A stretch of DNA of 53,987 nucleotides from an uncultured Actinomycetes bacterium (GTDB taxonomy: Bacteria; Actinomycetota; Geothermincolia; Geothermincolales; RBG-13-55-18). Both the position numbers and the translations under genes were made by a program. Shown piece by piece: positions 24,804 to 33,246 of the stretch; position 1 is the stretch's first letter, and each line of letters begins with the position of its first letter. The stretch is from NCBI GenBank assembly GCA_937128055.1, contig CAKZMC010000160.1:1-53987 (forward strand). Direction: 5' to 3'. Below the pieces are notes generated by a model that worked only from the letters and a program-made list of their open reading frames with translations, did no database searches and had not been told where the DNA came from.

Positions 24804-27473
24804 ATGGGCGTCGCTGTTAAGCAATTGAACGCATCCCGCATCACCAAGGCAGTCCAGATAAAGGACGCCGAGCGGCCTTCGGTGAGCATGCCGGTCGAAG
24901 TCAAGCTTGATCCCAACGTCAGGATCTGCACAGAGCGCGCTGAGCTCGTTACTGAATCCTACCGCATGACGGAAGGGGAACCCTGGGTGATCAGGAGGGC
25001 GAAAGCGCTCGACCACCTCCTGCGCAACATGACCATCTACATACTGGAGGGCGAGCAGATAGTGGGCAATTACGCCAGTACCCCGGATAGCCTGCCTACC
25101 TACCCGGAGATATCATGCCGCTGGCTGGATGAGGAACTCGAGGGCGCTTTCAGGGAAAACATCGATGAAGCGGGCAGGGCGAGGCTGCGAGAGATTCATT
25201 CCTTCTGGTACGAGCGGAACGTCGAGGGCAGGATACTGGCCACCTTGCCCGATGACCTCAGAGTTTTTATCGAGAAGAGCAAGTCCACGGCCATGTTCAC
25301 CATCTTCTGGCCTTTGGGGTGCTTCACCCTCGATCTCAGGCATTGGGTTTTCCCCAGGGGGCTGCGCGGTATCGTCGAGGAGATAGGCAGGCTGCGCGGG
25401 GAGCTGCGTGCGGATGATCCGGAATACGGTGAGAAGAAGGATTTCTACGACGCCGCCGAGATATGCTGCGAGGCGGCGATTGCTTTCGCGCGGCGCTACG
25501 CGGAACTGGCTCGTAAGAAAGCGGCCTCCGCACGAGGAAAGGTCAGGGAAGATTGCCTCAGGGTAGCAGAAGTATGTTCGCGCGTGCCCGAGAACCCGCC
25601 CCGGACCTTCCACGAGGCGCTGCAGGCGGTTTTCTTCTGCCACCTGATCAGCGCGCAGATAGACTGGTACAGCGTGGGCCTAGGCCAGCGTTTAGACCAG
25701 CTTCTCTGGCCGTATTACGAAGCCGATAAGGAAGCCGGGAATATCGACTACGACCGCGCCGTGGAGCTGCTCGAGTTCCTCTGGATCAAGCTGGACGATC
25801 TGGGACAGATAAACCCCGTGACCACCTCTATCTACCAGGCGGGTGGCACGAAGTTCCAGAACATCTCGATCGGCGGGGTGGATGAGCACGGCAACGACGC
25901 CTCCAACGAGCTTTCCCTGGCAGTTTTGGACGCGACCATCGATGTACGTACGCCCCAGCCGTCCATATGCCTGCTCTTCCACGAGAAAATGGACCCGAGG
26001 CTTCTGGATAAGGCCATAGAATGCATTGCAACAGGCCAGGGACAGCCTGCCATATTCAACAACGACGTCTGCGTGAAATGGCACCTGGACAAGGCGCTGG
26101 AGATACTGTACCCGGAGTCGGGGGTCCATATCGGCGTGCCGTGTCTCGGTCTGGTGCAGAAAGCGGATCGGGTTGTGAGGAGGATGATAGCGCGGCTGCC
26201 GAGGCGCGTTCGCCAGCGAATCGAGTTATCCATAGACGAATGGCCCAATGCGGTGTACACGGGCGGGGGCGCCGTCGGGGATGCGTTGCGCAAGGTCGCA
26301 AAGAAAACGGGTTTCTGGGACGCCGAGAAAGGGATGGCGATAGCTCGCGGCTGGGCTCCGACCGCTTGCGTCGGAGGCGGACTGCAGGGCAGAGTGACCA
26401 TCCAGGGGACCCTTACTTCGATCCTCATCTTCACGGTCCTCGATTTCGTCAAATGCTTCGAGTACGTGATGTACCAGGGCGTCGAGCCGGAGACCGGTGA
26501 GCTGGTGGGGGCGCCCACGCCCGACCCCCGTACTTTTAAGACCTACGAGGAATTCCTCGAGGCTTTCATGCGGCAGATCGAGTTCCAGGTAGACCGGGCC
26601 AACCGCGCCTACCAGGTTGCGGAGAAGATTTACGAAGAACAGATGCCGCGACCATTCGCCTCGGCCTGCACGGAGACCTGCGTGAGGCGCGGTAGGGACG
26701 GAATGAGGAAGGGCGATGCGTCCATAAGCGAGATCTTCAGCATGGGCAGCGTGAACGCTGCCGAATGCCTCGCAGCGGTGAAGAGACTGGTTTTCGAGGA
26801 AAAATCCGTCACCATGGACGAACTGATCGCCGCCTGCGCGGCCAACTGGGAAGGTTACGAGGACCTGCACCGCAAGTGCCTGGAGGTGCCGAAGTTCGGC
26901 AACGACGACGATTACGTGGACGGCATCCTGGCAGAATTCTACCGCAAGGCACAGGCAGTGGTGCATTCCCACAGGGACCACTGGGGAAACGGCCTGCAGT
27001 TGGAGTCATCGCTCGCGGCCGGATATTATGTGGGCGGCCTCGTCTGCGGCGCTACCCCGGATGGTCGGGTCAAGGGAGAGACGGTCTCCGACGGACAGCT
27101 CTCTCCCATGCACGGGCGCGACGTGAAAGGACCTACGGCGGTACTGAAATCCTGCTCCAAGGTCGATCCTCACAAGACCTGGAACCAGTTATGCAACCAA
27201 AAGATAAACCCCGCCTTCCTCAAGGGCGAGAATCGCAAGCTCTTTGCCGATTACCTGCGCACCTGGCTGAAGTTCGGCAACTGGCACGTACAGTTCAACT
27301 GCCAGAGCGCCGAGGAGCTCAGGGATGCCGTGGCGCACCCTGAAAGGCACAAGGACCTGATCGTGCGGGTGGCCGGGTACAGCGCATATTTCATTGACCT
27401 GGCTCCAGGTCTGCAGCAGGATATCATCGCCCGCACGGAACAGGACCTGAGCGAGTTCGCCAGCAGAGCGTAA
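24804..27473 (+). CDS. Glycyl-radical enzyme of the pyruvate formate-lyase superfamily, substrate unknown
   Basis: This 889-aa oxygen-sensitive enzyme has the C-terminal glycyl-radical motif RVAGYSAYF (Gly858) and an N-terminal PFL-like domain. The active-site loop reads GWAPTACVGGGLQG, with Cys522 as the presumed thiyl site. Most dehydratases and decarboxylases of this family have GCVEP there; the Glu is replaced by Gly. Length is near that of arylacetate decarboxylases and benzylsuccinate synthases rather than PFL (about 760). The adjacent activase has the two-cluster insert usual for non-PFL members. No microcompartment or small-subunit genes are present. ATG 24804 has GGAGGTG 6 nt upstream. 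The reaction cannot be named from sequence. Confidence 0.9.
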   Translation: MGVAVKQLNASRITKAVQIKDAERPSVSMPVEVKLDPNVRICTERAELVTESYRMTEGEPWVIRRAKALDHLLRNMTIYILEGEQIVGNYASTPDSLPTYPEISCRWLDEELEGAFRENIDEAGRARLREIHSFWYERNVEGRILATLPDDLRVFIEKSKSTAMFTIFWPLGCFTLDLRHWVFPRGLRGIVEEIGRLRGELRADDPEYGEKKDFYDAAEICCEAAIAFARRYAELARKKAASARGKVREDCLRVAEVCSRVPENPPRTFHEALQAVFFCHLISAQIDWYSVGLGQRLDQLLWPYYEADKEAGNIDYDRAVELLEFLWIKLDDLGQINPVTTSIYQAGGTKFQNISIGGVDEHGNDASNELSLAVLDATIDVRTPQPSICLLFHEKMDPRLLDKAIECIATGQGQPAIFNNDVCVKWHLDKALEILYPESGVHIGVPCLGLVQKADRVVRRMIARLPRRVRQRIELSIDEWPNAVYTGGGAVGDALRKVAKKTGFWDAEKGMAIARGWAPTACVGGGLQGRVTIQGTLTSILIFTVLDFVKCFEYVMYQGVEPETGELVGAPTPDPRTFKTYEEFLEAFMRQIEFQVDRANRAYQVAEKIYEEQMPRPFASACTETCVRRGRDGMRKGDASISEIFSMGSVNAAECLAAVKRLVFEEKSVTMDELIAACAANWEGYEDLHRKCLEVPKFGNDDDYVDGILAEFYRKAQAVVHSHRDHWGNGLQLESSLAAGYYVGGLVCGATPDGRVKGETVSDGQLSPMHGRDVKGPTAVLKSCSKVDPHKTWNQLCNQKINPAFLKGENRKLFADYLRTWLKFGNWHVQFNCQSAEELRDAVAHPERHKDLIVRVAGYSAYFIDLAPGLQQDIIARTEQDLSEFASRA

Positions 27474-27523
27474 TCGGAAGACAGCCTTTCTCCAGCTGCT
27501 TGATGGCAGGGGAAAGGCGTGAG

Positions 27524-28546
27524 ATGACCGCGCTGGGGAAAATGGGCTGGAGACGCAATAACAGTTTTAAGGGCTTAAGCGGGAGGTCCGGTCGTCGTGG
27601 CGGTGACGACGTTGTGGAGGGCCTGGTCTTCAACATCCAGAAATTCAGCATCCATGATGGCCCCGGCATCAGGACTACCGTCTTCCTCAAGGGATGTCCC
27701 CTGCGCTGCCCCTGGTGCTCCAACCCCGAATCCATCAACCCCTTTCCAGAGGTGCTCGCCAAGTTCGAAAACCTCTGCCTGGATTGCGGCAGGTGCAACG
27801 AGGTCTGCCCTCGCGAAGCCATCGTGGTCACCAAGAAGGATCGTGCCGACGTCGACGACGGCGGGCACATGCGCTCAATAGACCGTGATCTCTGCGAGCG
27901 GTGCATGAAATGCGTCGAGGTATGTCCCAGCGGCGCGTTGAGCAAGGTGGGCGAGGTAAGAACGGTGGGCGAGATAATGGGCCTGGTGGAGCAAGACCGC
28001 CTCTTCTATGAGACCAGCGGCGGAGGCATAACCCTATCGGGGGGAGAACCGCTGTTGCAGCCGCACTTCACCCTTGCGCTATTACGGGAAGCGAAGAGGA
28101 GAAGCATCCACACCGCCGTGGACACCAGCGGCCACGCCCCCCGTGAGGTGCTGGAAGGCGTTCTGCCGTATGTGGACCTGGTGCTCTTTGACATCAAGCA
28201 CGCCGACCCGGTGATCCATCGCGATACCGTGGGGGTGGATAACCTGCTGATATTTAACAACCTTGAATATCTTTCTGGTAAGACGAGAATATGGATCCGC
28301 GTGCCTCTTATACCGGGTTTCAACGACGATAAGGCGGGAATCTGTGCGATAGCGGAAAAGATACGTCGCTTGTGTTTCGATAAGCTGTGCATTCTGCCAT
28401 ATCACAACTGGGGGAGCGGAAAGTACGCCGCTTTAGGGAGAAGTTATCCTCTGAGCGAAAAAGATGAGACCAATCCCGCCTGCCCCTGCCTGGCGCAGGC
28501 GCTTTTCAGGGCGGCGGGCGTGCAGGATTGCGAAATCGTGCGATGA
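27524..28546 (+). CDS. Glycyl-radical enzyme activating enzyme (radical SAM)
   Basis: This protein of about 340 aa abstracts the hydrogen that makes the glycyl radical on the enzyme encoded upstream. It has the radical-SAM cluster GCPLRCPWC (Cys58, 62, 65 with this start). An inserted ferredoxin-like domain carries two 4Fe-4S motifs (CLDCGRCNEVCP and CERCMKCVEVCP). SAM-binding GGGITLSGGEPLLQP follows. The start is uncertain: most relatives begin just before GLVFNIQKFSIHDGPG, so GTG 27614 is possible; ATG 27524 has AAAGG 6 nt upstream. It lies 50 bp after the enzyme gene, in one operon. Confidence 0.9.
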   Translation: MTALGKMGWRRNNSFKGLSGRSGRRGGDDVVEGLVFNIQKFSIHDGPGIRTTVFLKGCPLRCPWCSNPESINPFPEVLAKFENLCLDCGRCNEVCPREAIVVTKKDRADVDDGGHMRSIDRDLCERCMKCVEVCPSGALSKVGEVRTVGEIMGLVEQDRLFYETSGGGITLSGGEPLLQPHFTLALLREAKRRSIHTAVDTSGHAPREVLEGVLPYVDLVLFDIKHADPVIHRDTVGVDNLLIFNNLEYLSGKTRIWIRVPLIPGFNDDKAGICAIAEKIRRLCFDKLCILPYHNWGSGKYAALGRSYPLSEKDETNPACPCLAQALFRAAGVQDCEIVR

Positions 28547-28652
28547 TGGTGGGGGCCAGGATCTGGCTGCCACTCGAACGGAGTCGGAGTGCGTTAAACT
28601 CGTCTTCAACAGTTACATTTTGAGATTACCAGGTAAGGTGGCGTCAAGGGAT

Positions 28653-28681
28653 TTGGAAGGCCTGTCCCCACTTGTCGTCCT
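28653..28681 (+). repeat. Partial copy of the ~90-bp repeat
   Basis: These 29 nt match the repeat-unit core (TTGGAAGACCTGTCCCCACT and on through CGTCCT) with two differences. The hairpin and tRNA-end parts are missing. It lies about 100 bp after the activase gene and looks like a truncated copy in the same orientation as the unit at 23537. Confidence 0.65.
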
Positions 28682-28727
28682 CGCTTGGCAGTGATGGTTA
28701 TGCTGAATACGCGAGGAAGTCGATTTT

Positions 28728-29120
28728 TCAGTCCGAAGCGTGTGTCTCGAAAAAGGCAACTGCTTCTTCCTTGGATATATCCCCCGCTGCAACCCCGAGG
28801 CAAAGCCGTTTTAGTTCCTCATTCGACGCCTCGAGCTGCACGCCGTTGATGTTCAAGAATATCTCGGCGGCTACAACCGCCGTACGCTTGTTGCCGTCAA
28901 GAAATGGGTGGTTCTTGCAGATATGAAAGAGGTACGCCGCGGCCATGGCGGGAAGGCTCTTATGAAGGAACTCACCTGCTAAGGCAGCAGTCGGCATCGC
29001 CACCGCACTTTCGAGCATTCCACGGTCTGCGATGCCCTCGGCCCCGCCGAACTCGGCTATCATGCGTGCGTGGATCTTCAGTATGTCTTCGAACGAGAGG
29101 AATACGGGTTCCACGCTCAC
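28728..29120 (-). CDS. Doc/Fic-family toxin
   Basis: This 130-aa Fic-fold protein has the catalytic motif HPFLDGNKRTAVVAAEIFL, in the form typical of Doc toxins. Doc enzymes phosphorylate elongation factor Tu, whereas other Fic proteins AMPylate. Length is normal for Doc (about 125). It starts with GTG overlapping the antitoxin stop by 4 nt, so the two are translationally coupled. Toxin activity is inferred from family and partner. Confidence 0.88.
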   Translation of the reverse strand: MSVEPVFLSFEDILKIHARMIAEFGGAEGIADRGMLESAVAMPTAALAGEFLHKSLPAMAAAYLFHICKNHPFLDGNKRTAVVAAEIFLNINGVQLEASNEELKRLCLGVAAGDISKEEAVAFFETHASD

Positions 29121-29350
29121 GAATCAGCCAGTTCCTTGAGCACCTTCCCGCGCTCCCCCACGATTCGGTCCAGGTGACGCTCGAGCTCCTCCGGGTCCAC
29201 CCGCCGAGGGCTCACGGGAGTGATGATTATCGACCCGTTGCTCACCGTCAACTGGACTTCCTTGCCCTCTTCAAGCCCGACCATCTCCATGATCGGCAGA
29301 TCCAGTATGAGGGCGTTGCTGTTTCCCACTTTCTGCAGTCTCTTTATCAT
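29117..29350 (-). CDS. AbrB/MazE-type antitoxin
   Basis: This 77-aa protein has an N-terminal swapped-hairpin AbrB domain (KVGNSNALILDLPIMEMVGL) and a charged helical tail that should bind and neutralise the Fic toxin downstream. It is the first gene of the pair and likely represses its own operon at the ATGTTATAACAT palindrome upstream. AbrB-Doc combinations are known, though Phd-Doc is more common. Confidence 0.85.
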   Translation of the reverse strand: MIKRLQKVGNSNALILDLPIMEMVGLEEGKEVQLTVSNGSIIITPVSPRRVDPEELERHLDRIVGERGKVLKELADS

Positions 29351-29365
29351 TGTGCCGACTCCTTT

Positions 29366-29406
29366 ATGTTATAACATAATTATAACATCATTTGATCCCA
29401 AGTCAA
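29366..29406 (-). promoter_or_regulatory. Promoter and palindromic operator of the toxin-antitoxin operon
   Basis: On the minus strand TTGACT (29406-29401) is 16 bp from TATAAT (29384-29379). A perfect 12-bp palindrome ATGTTATAACAT (29366-29377) and a second TGTTATAAT half overlap the -10. This is the expected layout for autorepression by an AbrB-type antitoxin. Confidence 0.7.
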
Positions 29407-29534
29407 TCCCGCGCAGCAAGACAAGAATCGCAGCCCCTTATAGGGCATGACCGCAGAAGCTGCTGGTTGGCGCCGGCAGACAGATCAAGCCGAGGCAGCA
29501 TTAAGCGAGGCATGGAGTCCGGCTTCTATTGCTC

Positions 29535-29636
29535 TGGTGGGCGTTAAGGCCTCTGGAAGACCTATTCCAGTTTATCCTACTGGGGGAGGCGGTATGAAAA
29601 AGAGCCGCAGGCGCCCCAAAAATTGGTGGGCGTTAA
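29535..29636 (+). repeat. ~90-bp repeat unit, diverged copy D
   Basis: The unit starts and ends with the same 13 nt, TGGTGGGCGTTAA (29535-29547 and 29624-29636), 89 nt apart. Inside it keeps CTGGAAGACCTATTCC and GGGGGAGGCGGTATGAAAAA, but the hairpin has changed to GAGCCGCAGGCGCCCC. It faces the next unit head to head: 29623-29646 is a perfect 24-bp palindrome. Confidence 0.75.
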
Positions 29637-29727
29637 CGCCCACCAATAACATGGGGCCACCGTGGCCCTTTTTCATACCGCCTCCCCCAGGACGATAAGT
29701 GGGGACAGGTCTTCCAAGCGCCTTAAC
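29634..29727 (-). repeat. ~90-bp repeat unit, conserved copy E
   Basis: This is the reverse complement of the unit at 23537-23630, identical at about 91 of 94 positions despite 6 kb of separation. On the plus strand it reads TTAACGCCCACCA, which equals the tRNA-Val acceptor end with CCA. An intrinsic terminator follows (GGGCCA CCG TGGCCC TTTTT, 29654-29673), then the conserved core. It could terminate plus-strand transcription. Confidence 0.8.
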
Positions 29728-29815
29728 GCCTGCCAATCACCAGGGCCCCTGCGGCCTCCATCACAACGCCTCATCCAGGACGACAAGTGGGGATAGGCCT
29801 CCCCGGGGCCTTAGC
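29723..29815 (-). repeat. ~90-bp repeat unit, diverged copy F
   Basis: This unit follows E in tandem, in the same orientation, 89 nt later. It starts TTAACGCCTGCCA, keeps CAGGACGACAAGTGGGGATA and ends GGCCTTAGCGC. The hairpin is altered to AGGGCCCCTGCGGCCT and has no T-run. Confidence 0.65.
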
Positions 29816-30100
29816 GCACGCGGAGGCATAAAGGCTGAGAGCACCCGCCTCTCCGTGCTAGGACCGGCGAAGTAGCGCCGCGGCCTTGATCGCCGGCGGC
29901 GGGCGGCGGTGAGGCCGACATGCCGCGTGCCGGCCAGCACCGGCACGGTGTAACCGGCCCGATAGCGCGGCAGGGCCGTGAAACGGGCATCCCGCCGCTT
30001 GCCCCTCGCCACCCTCAAAAAGCCCGGTCAAGGAGGCGGAAAAACATCCCCCTTAAAAGGGCTTCGCGCTTGCGTTCTGAGGATTTGCGGGAAACATGCC
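29816..30100. other. Intergenic stretch after the repeats
   Basis: About 285 bp of GC-rich sequence. ORFs in it are Arg-rich and lack family features. Several small inverted segments (GCCGGC, GGTGCCGG-like) occur. I find no gene, tRNA or known element. A minus-strand ORF (29761-30018) covers much of it but looks like composition bias. Confidence 0.35.
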
Positions 30101-30129
30101 TTGATATATAAGCACGAAGGGGTTATATT
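30101..30129 (+). promoter_or_regulatory. Promoter of the RNA-binding protein gene
   Basis: TTGATA (30101-30106) is 17 bp from TATATT (30124-30129). Transcription should start near 30136, leaving a leader of about 79 nt that contains an intrinsic terminator. Confidence 0.65.
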
Positions 30130-30164
30130 GTATGTGCATTGGTTTTTGAGGATGGCGTGAATCG

Positions 30165-30196
30165 TCCCGAGGAGACCTGCTCCTCGGGATTTTTTT
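30165..30196 (+). terminator. Intrinsic terminator or attenuator in the RRM gene leader
   Basis: A perfect 10-bp stem (TCCCGAGGAG, 30165-30174, with CTCCTCGGGA, 30180-30189), a 5-nt loop and seven Ts lie 18 nt before the GTG start and 4 nt before the Shine-Dalgarno. It would stop most transcripts after about 60 nt, making a small RNA, unless antitermination occurs. Confidence 0.85.
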
Positions 30197-30214
30197 GAGA
30201 AGGAGGTGAGAGAA

Positions 30215-30487
30215 GTGAAGATATACGTCGGCAACCTGAGTTACGCGACGAGTTCCAGCGACCTGCAAGGCGCTTTCGGGAAGTTCGGAGCGGTGGACTC
30301 GGCGGAAGTGGTCATGGACCGCAACACCAACCGCTCCCGCGGTTTCGGTTTCGTGGAGATGTCCGACGAGGGCGAGGCAAAAGCCGCCATAGCCGGCCTT
30401 AACGGCAAGGAGATGGACGGCCGCACCCTCAAGGTCAGCGAGGCAAAGCCGAGAAGGGCGGAGACGAGGAGCAGCTACCGCTTCTGA
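30215..30487 (+). CDS. RRM-domain RNA-binding protein
   Basis: This 90-aa protein is a single RNA-recognition motif: RNP2 as KIYVGNLSYA and RNP1 as SRGFGFVEM, with a short basic tail (KPRRAETRSSYRF). Bacterial RRM proteins of this size bind single-stranded RNA and are often cold- or stress-induced. GTG 30215 is chosen because AAGGAGG lies 8 nt upstream; GTG 30206 overlaps that site. The preceding terminator suggests control at the RNA level, perhaps by the protein itself. Confidence 0.92.
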   Translation: MKIYVGNLSYATSSSDLQGAFGKFGAVDSAEVVMDRNTNRSRGFGFVEMSDEGEAKAAIAGLNGKEMDGRTLKVSEAKPRRAETRSSYRF

Positions 30488-30767
30488 TCTCGTACGGTTT
30501 GGCGGCAGCGCGAGGTTTGCTCGCAAGGGGACAGGCGGTGAGGTCGCCGCCTGTCCCTCCCTTCCCGGGCAAGACTCGTTGCCGGCATCCGGAGCCTGCG
30601 GGGCCGCACCCTTTCCGGCGTCCGACGTTGTGCTCCAGGGGCGCCATTCCGCCGGTCTGCCCTGGGGGGAAAGGCCCGCGCACCGTGTTCGCCGGTTGAC
30701 CGCGGCGAAAACCCGGACATATCATGATTTTGCATGATTCTGCAGCAATAAAGCGGATGGAGGTCGC

Positions 30768-31562
30768 ATGATGGAGAGAACCCCCGAGGAAAAGACGGAA
30801 TTCCTCATGGAACTGGCGGAAGCGCCCATCGCGCGCCTGGAGGCGGAACTGGCCTTTCGCTTTCTTTACAAGCACCTCGAGGCGGATGTGAGAAGGGAGG
30901 GCGAGGGGCTCAACGTCCTCGACGTGGGAAGCGGGCTGGGGGAGGTCGCCCTGCGTTTCGCGGCGCTGGGCCACAAGGTCACCATGCTGGAACCCCAGGC
31001 CTGCCTGCTGCAGACGGCGGAGGAAAGGGCAAGGGAGCAGTTGCCCGAGCGGGCCTCCCTCCTGCGTTTTCTGAACGAACGCATTGAGAACCTGGAGGAG
31101 AGCCTGACGGACGAGTTCGACCTCATCATCTGCCACGAAACCATAGAGTACGTGGACGATCCCCTGAAAGCCCTGAACGTCATCACCCGGGTGCTGCGTC
31201 CCCGCGGCAAGCTCTCCCTGGTCTTCCTCAACCGCTACGGCCTGGTCATGGAGAAGGTGGTCGTGGAGGGCAACGTGAAGGAAGCCGTGGAAGCCTTTGA
31301 TATGGAAGAGTTTCCCACACAGTTGCACCATGGCCGCGGACACCTGTATTCCGATGCGGAGATGATGAACCTACTCGACCCACTGGGGTACAACCTGGAG
31401 GGGCAGTACGGGCTGCTCATCTTCTCCGAGTTCATCGACTGCTCCCTTTTCGAAGAAGGGCAGTGCTACCGGGGCATGCTGGAGCTCGAGGAGAGGGCGG
31501 GGCAGGAGCCGCAACTCAAGGGCATCGGTAAGTACATCCAGCTCATCTGCTCCAAATCCTGA
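30768..31562 (+). CDS. SAM-dependent methyltransferase, CmoM-like
   Basis: This 264-aa class I methyltransferase has motif I NVLDVGSGLGEVALRFA and the post-I acidic residue in VTMLEP. From the middle on it resembles E. coli CmoM (SmtA), which methylates 5-carboxymethoxyuridine in tRNA: GKLSLVFLNRYGLVMEKVV, then CYRGMLELEERAGQEPQ and IGKYIQLICSK. The same tRNA target is plausible, but its CmoA/CmoB partners are not in the window. GGAGG precedes ATG 30768. Confidence 0.8.
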   Translation: MMERTPEEKTEFLMELAEAPIARLEAELAFRFLYKHLEADVRREGEGLNVLDVGSGLGEVALRFAALGHKVTMLEPQACLLQTAEERAREQLPERASLLRFLNERIENLEESLTDEFDLIICHETIEYVDDPLKALNVITRVLRPRGKLSLVFLNRYGLVMEKVVVEGNVKEAVEAFDMEEFPTQLHHGRGHLYSDAEMMNLLDPLGYNLEGQYGLLIFSEFIDCSLFEEGQCYRGMLELEERAGQEPQLKGIGKYIQLICSKS

Positions 31563-31704
31563 GGGCCGGGGGCGTCGCGGGAGAAGCGCCCTTACCGGCA
31601 GCGGGCTCGCGCGGGGGGCGGAAGCCAGCCGCGAAGGTGAGGCGGCCGTCGCGGGCTACCCGGTATGAAAGCCTTTTATCCGAAAGGGCGGGTTTCTCGC
31701 GCTC

Positions 31705-32964
31705 TCACAGGAAACGGCGCAGGGAAGCGGCATAGCCGTGGAGGCCCCTCTTCACCGTGGCGTAGGTGAGGAGCTGCTGGTAGAGGCTCTCGTCCGCCAG
31801 GTCCCGCCAGCGCAGCTGCCGCTTGGTCTTGGTCAGGAAGAGCATGGGTATCCAGGTGCCTGTGTTGATGTAATACTTACCTCTCTTGCCGCCCAGCACC
31901 GGCTGCAGCTCGTTTGAATAATAGCGGTGGTCATGACCGAAGACGACCACGTCGATGTCCTGGTCCGAGAGGAGGAGATCGCGTGCCGCCACCGAGAGGG
32001 CGTCCTCCCTGGTGGCCAGGGAGTCGAGGAGGAGCCCGTCAGTCGCCAGCTCCGATGTCTCCCCTTCTTCCTCCTCCGGGAGCTCCGGGCTCACCCGCTC
32101 CGCGTCCTCCACTCCCTGCAGCTCCACGCGGGCGCGGCCGGAGATGAAATCCATGGTCCTCTTCAGCGAATATCCCCAGGTGTCCAGGCGCCCCTCCCGC
32201 CGCCGCCGCTGCAGCTCCCGGCTTTCCTTGAAAGGGGGAAAGCCCACCTTGGACATGAAGCGGAGCAGCTTGTACCCGTAGACCAGCTTGAACCACCAGT
32301 TCTCGTCCTGGATGCCCATGAAGACCATGTTGGGGATGGGCCTGACGTTGTTGATGAAGGGACTCCTTTCGCTTATCATTCCTTTGGCAAAATATTCCAA
32401 GAAACAGTTGCTCCAGCTCCTCTCCAGCCTCAGCTCCCCCGACTTGGGATCGCGCAGGAAGGGGTGGGTGAAGTTCTCGAAGGCGCTGTCCGCGAAATAC
32501 TGGTTGCCATGCTCCACGTACAGGCCGCCGTCCCGGTAGATGCCCGTGTACTCGAAGTGGAAGTGCTCCGAGTCGGGGGTCCCGAATTCCTCCAGGAGGC
32601 GGTCGCGCACCTGCGGCCAGAAGAGGTCCACGTCATGGTTGCCCGGCACCAGCACCAGGCGATGGCCGTCTTCCATGAAGCGGCGCAGGGAAAGGAAGCA
32701 GTCCCGGTGGGCTTCCAGGACGCGCTCCAGCTTGTGCAGTGATTCCGCCTCCGTGCAACCCAGGCGCTGGAAGGGCTTGCTTACCGTCTTCTCCAGGGTG
32801 ACGCCGACGAAATCGATGAAATCCCCGTTGATGATAAGCTCCGAGCTGCGCCGCCTGGCGATGGTTTCCACGAAGGACCGGAAGGCGGCGTCCTGCTGGA
32901 AGTCGTCCAGGTAGTCCCCTGCCCCCAGGTGCAGGTCGCTTATTATGAATCTGGTCCTGGGCAT
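31705..32964 (-). CDS. Metallophosphoesterase (calcineurin-like)
   Basis: This 419-aa protein has the complete metallophosphoesterase set: ISDLHLG (D and H), NGDFIDF, VPGNHD and VFGHDHRYY. An inserted helical region of about 150 residues lies between the third and fourth motifs. No signal peptide is visible; residues around PMLFLTKTKRQLRW may associate with membrane. ATG 32964 has AAGGAGC 5 nt upstream and puts the first motif near residue 7; the earlier in-frame start 33018 is less likely. The substrate (nucleotide, lipid or protein phosphoester) cannot be named. Confidence 0.87.
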   Translation of the reverse strand: MPRTRFIISDLHLGAGDYLDDFQQDAAFRSFVETIARRRSSELIINGDFIDFVGVTLEKTVSKPFQRLGCTEAESLHKLERVLEAHRDCFLSLRRFMEDGHRLVLVPGNHDVDLFWPQVRDRLLEEFGTPDSEHFHFEYTGIYRDGGLYVEHGNQYFADSAFENFTHPFLRDPKSGELRLERSWSNCFLEYFAKGMISERSPFINNVRPIPNMVFMGIQDENWWFKLVYGYKLLRFMSKVGFPPFKESRELQRRRREGRLDTWGYSLKRTMDFISGRARVELQGVEDAERVSPELPEEEEGETSELATDGLLLDSLATREDALSVAARDLLLSDQDIDVVVFGHDHRYYSNELQPVLGGKRGKYYINTGTWIPMLFLTKTKRQLRWRDLADESLYQQLLTYATVKRGLHGYAASLRRFL

Positions 32965-33246
32965 CGGCGCTCCTTGTCGGGGCCGCCTGCAAGCACGGGG
33001 CGGCAGGCTGAACAACAATTGAGTATAGCATCATGCGGCGCGCCGCACATGCCCAGGCGGGAGAGCGGGAAGCCCGCCCGCGCATCGCCCGGCCCCGCAT
33101 GCGGGAGCGCGCTGCCGGGCGGGTTAGGGGAAGCGCTACGCCCCGGCCATGTTGAAACGGGCGCTTTCCTGTATATTAGTCCTGTATGTTGGAACGGAGC
33201 CGCATACGGACGTGGCGGGAAAAGGGCTCTTGCGCGGAGGAGAGGG

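Noticed and set aside
29535-29815. CRISPR array
   Set aside because: Units are about 89 bp, change orientation and have no spacer/repeat alternation; no cas genes are present.
29761-30018. Minus-strand 85-aa ORF as a gene
   Set aside because: It overlaps repeat unit F, is Arg-rich, and has no Shine-Dalgarno or family features.
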